Origin: Oscillibacter sp.
GTDB taxonomy: Bacteria; Bacillota; Clostridia; Oscillospirales; Oscillospiraceae
Assembly: GCA_024404295.1 (NCBI GenBank)
Contig: JAKSQE010000067.1
Span: 1 to 6,923 of the forward strand
Direction: 5' to 3'
DNA: 6,923 nt
In this document: positions 5,713 to 6,923 of the stretch, piece after piece
How the letters are laid out: every line of letters starts with the position of its first letter
How positions within the stretch are numbered: the stretch's first letter is position 1
Notes under the pieces: generated by a model
Told to the model about the DNA's origin: nothing
Databases searched by the model: none
Seen by the model: the letters and a program-made list of their open reading frames with translations, nothing else
Made by a program: the position numbers and the translations under genes

Positions 5713-5717
5713 CCTCC
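5713..5717 (-). promoter_or_regulatory. Ribosome binding site that fixes the NSS transporter start
   Basis: The minus strand reads GGAGGAG just before CCAA-ATG, with the GGAGG core six bases from the ATG at 5706-5704. In-frame ATG codons at 5724 and 5817 have no such site; the 5817 start lies upstream of the predicted transcript start. Confidence 0.8.
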
Positions 5718-5785
5718 GATCCATCCTTGTTTCGCGCTTATGAGATTCAGGGAAAGAATAGAAATTTGAAACATATTGTGTGTTT

Positions 5786-5814
5786 ACTGTACCAGAATTG
5801 TAAAAATCTGTCAA
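5786..5814 (-). promoter_or_regulatory. Promoter of the NSS transporter-nfo unit
   Basis: On the minus strand: a consensus -35 box TTGACA (5814-5809), a 17-base spacer and a -10 box TACAGT (5791-5786) preceded by TGG, an extended -10. Transcription would start near 5779 and leave a leader of about 72 bases. I see no strong hairpin or operator in that leader. Confidence 0.72.
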
Positions 5815-5855
5815 CAAACTATGGGGAATCCTTACGGGGATAGAATGTGCAGAAG

Positions 5856-5891
5856 AGAAAAAATCAGGACAGGCTGTAGCCTGTCCTGATT
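5856..5891 (-). terminator. Intrinsic terminator of pnp
   Basis: A perfect thirteen-pair stem, arms 5862-5874 and 5879-5891 (AATCAGGACAGGC and its complement), with a four-base loop. On the minus strand it is followed by a run of T from the A tract at 5858-5863. It begins 16 bases past the pnp stop codon. The plus-strand side lacks a T tract. Confidence 0.93.
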
Positions 5892-5907
5892 CGTTATATC
5901 GGAAAAA

Positions 5908-6923
5908 TTACTTTACGATCTCGCCGTTGGCCTTCTTGGCCTCGATCTCCTTGACGGCATCCTTGTGGCTCAGGTTCACGCGACCCTTTTCGTCGATCTC
6001 AGTGACCTTGACCCACATCATGTCGCCGATCTTGCAGGCATCCTCCACCTTCTCGATGCGGTGGTCAGCCAGCTTGGAGATGTGCACCAAGCCGTCCTTG
6101 CCGGGAGCCAGCTCGACAAATGCACCGAAGGTCATCAGACGAACCACACGGCCGTAGTACAGCTTGCCCACCTCGGGAACGAACACGATATCGTCGATGC
6201 ACTTCTTGGCGGCGTCGCAGGCAGCGGCGTCAGCGGAAGCGATGTGGATGGTGCCGTCATCCTCGATGTCGATCTTGGCACCGGTGTCAGCCACGATCTT
6301 CTGGATCACGGAGCCGCCCTTGCCGATGACGTCGCGGATGTTGTCGGGATTGATGTGCATGGTGATCATCTTGGGAGCGTACTTGCTCACCTCAGCGCGA
6401 GGCGCAGAGATGCAGGGCAGCATGATCTGGTCCAGAATCTCGCAGCGTGCGTCATAAGTGATGTCCAGAGCGTTCTTAATAATCTCCATGGTCAGACCGT
6501 CGTTCTTCAGGTCCATCTGAATGGCGGTGATACCGGCCTTGGTACCGGCGACCTTGAAGTCCATCTCGCCGTGGAAGTCCTCAACGCCCTGAATGTCGAT
6601 AAAGGTGGTGAAGGAACCATCGTCATCCTGAATCAGACCGCAGGAGATACCGGCAACGGGAGCCTTGATGGGCACGCCGGCGTCCATCAGAGCCAGAGTG
6701 GAGCCGCAGATGGAACCCTGAGAGGTAGAACCGTTGGAGGAAACGACCTCAGACACCACGCGGATAGCATAGGGGAACTCCTCGGCATCGGGGATCACGG
6801 GCAGCAGAGCGCGCTCAGCCAGAGCACCGTGGCCGATCTCACGGCGACCGGGAGAGCGGGAGGGCTTTGCTTCGCCGACGGAGTAGCCGGGGAAGTTGTA
6901 GTGATGCATATAGCGCTTCTCGG
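5908..6923 (-). CDS. pnp: Polynucleotide phosphorylase, 3' part (partial, 5' end outside the window)
   Basis: The frame is open to the right edge, with E-K-R-Y before the first visible Met at 6909-6907, so the gene continues outside. About 337 residues of a protein usually near 700 are present. PNPase degrades RNA from the 3' end using phosphate and can also add tails. Numbering from that Met: the second RNase PH domain opens with MHHYNFPGYSVGE (1-13), then SNGSTSQGSICGSTLALMDAG (58-78) with the phosphate site in its Gram-positive form, then DFHGEMDFK (111-119) with catalytic D111, D117 and K119. A KH RNA-binding domain spans about 181-240 with its GKGG loop at 196-199. An S1 domain spans about 248-316. 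The end is a short tail, KEIEAKKANGEIVK. The usual neighbour rpsO would lie outside the window. Codon use is noticeably more GC-rich than in spoIIP or the transporter, as for a highly expressed gene. Confidence 0.97.
   Translation of the reverse strand, partial: EKRYMHHYNFPGYSVGEAKPSRSPGRREIGHGALAERALLPVIPDAEEFPYAIRVVSEVVSSNGSTSQGSICGSTLALMDAGVPIKAPVAGISCGLIQDDDGSFTTFIDIQGVEDFHGEMDFKVAGTKAGITAIQMDLKNDGLTMEIIKNALDITYDARCEILDQIMLPCISAPRAEVSKYAPKMITMHINPDNIRDVIGKGGSVIQKIVADTGAKIDIEDDGTIHIASADAAACDAAKKCIDDIVFVPEVGKLYYGRVVRLMTFGAFVELAPGKDGLVHISKLADHRIEKVEDACKIGDMMWVKVTEIDEKGRVNLSHKDAVKEIEAKKANGEIVK

Noticed and set aside
5707..5817. A 37-codon N-terminal extension of the NSS transporter
   Set aside because: The upstream Met codon would lie before the predicted transcription start at about 5779, and only the ATG at 5706 has a ribosome binding site.
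1..6923. CRISPR arrays, insertion sequences, tRNA genes, phage or toxin-antitoxin modules
   Set aside because: No regularly spaced repeats, terminal inverted repeats with a transposase, cloverleaf sequence or small paired genes were seen. All gene space is explained by core genes.

Overview
The window looks like chromosomal core sequence from a Gram-positive, spore-forming member of the Clostridia. An Oscillospiraceae-type gut bacterium is my best guess, but that is inference from protein style only. The support is the rpsF-ssb-rpsR ribosomal cluster with strong AGGAGG ribosome binding sites, the sporulation protein SpoIIP, the Gram-positive form of polynucleotide phosphorylase, and compact intergenic regions with simple hairpin-plus-U terminators. 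I see no mobile element, CRISPR array, tRNA, rRNA or phage gene.

Layout. Positions 1-72 hold what looks like the promoter, leader and first five codons of a minus-strand gene that leaves the window on the left. A minus-strand terminator (93-120) closes a TSUP-family membrane transporter (125-880, minus). Positions 881-1114 form a divergent control region. It has one or two candidate promoters for the transporter and a strong promoter for the ribosomal operon, plus a structured 5' leader in front of rpsF. Then come rpsF (ribosomal protein S6), ssb (single-stranded DNA-binding protein) and rpsR (ribosomal protein S18) on the plus strand, ending at a strong terminator (2166-2198). Everything to the right is on the minus strand: spoIIP (2215-3369), the nfo terminator (3407-3437), nfo encoding endonuclease IV (3443-4276), a sodium-dependent NSS-family transporter (4306-5706) with a near-consensus promoter, the pnp terminator (5856-5891), and the 3' part of pnp (5908 to the right edge).

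How they work together. S6 and S18 are direct partners in the platform of the 30S subunit, and ssb lies between them in the usual bacterial order. The transporter and nfo are only 29 bases apart, share a direction and have no terminator between them, so they are probably one transcription unit. nfo ends in its own terminator before spoIIP. PNPase is an exoribonuclease with its own transcription unit. No stretch longer than about 235 bases lacks a gene.

I found no convincing undescribed multi-gene system. The item most worth a second look is the rpsF leader. It can form two perfect hairpins, an alternative hairpin that excludes both, and a pairing to the ribosome binding site, yet it lacks the CCG trinucleotide that I recall as a hallmark of the known S6:S18 leader motif.
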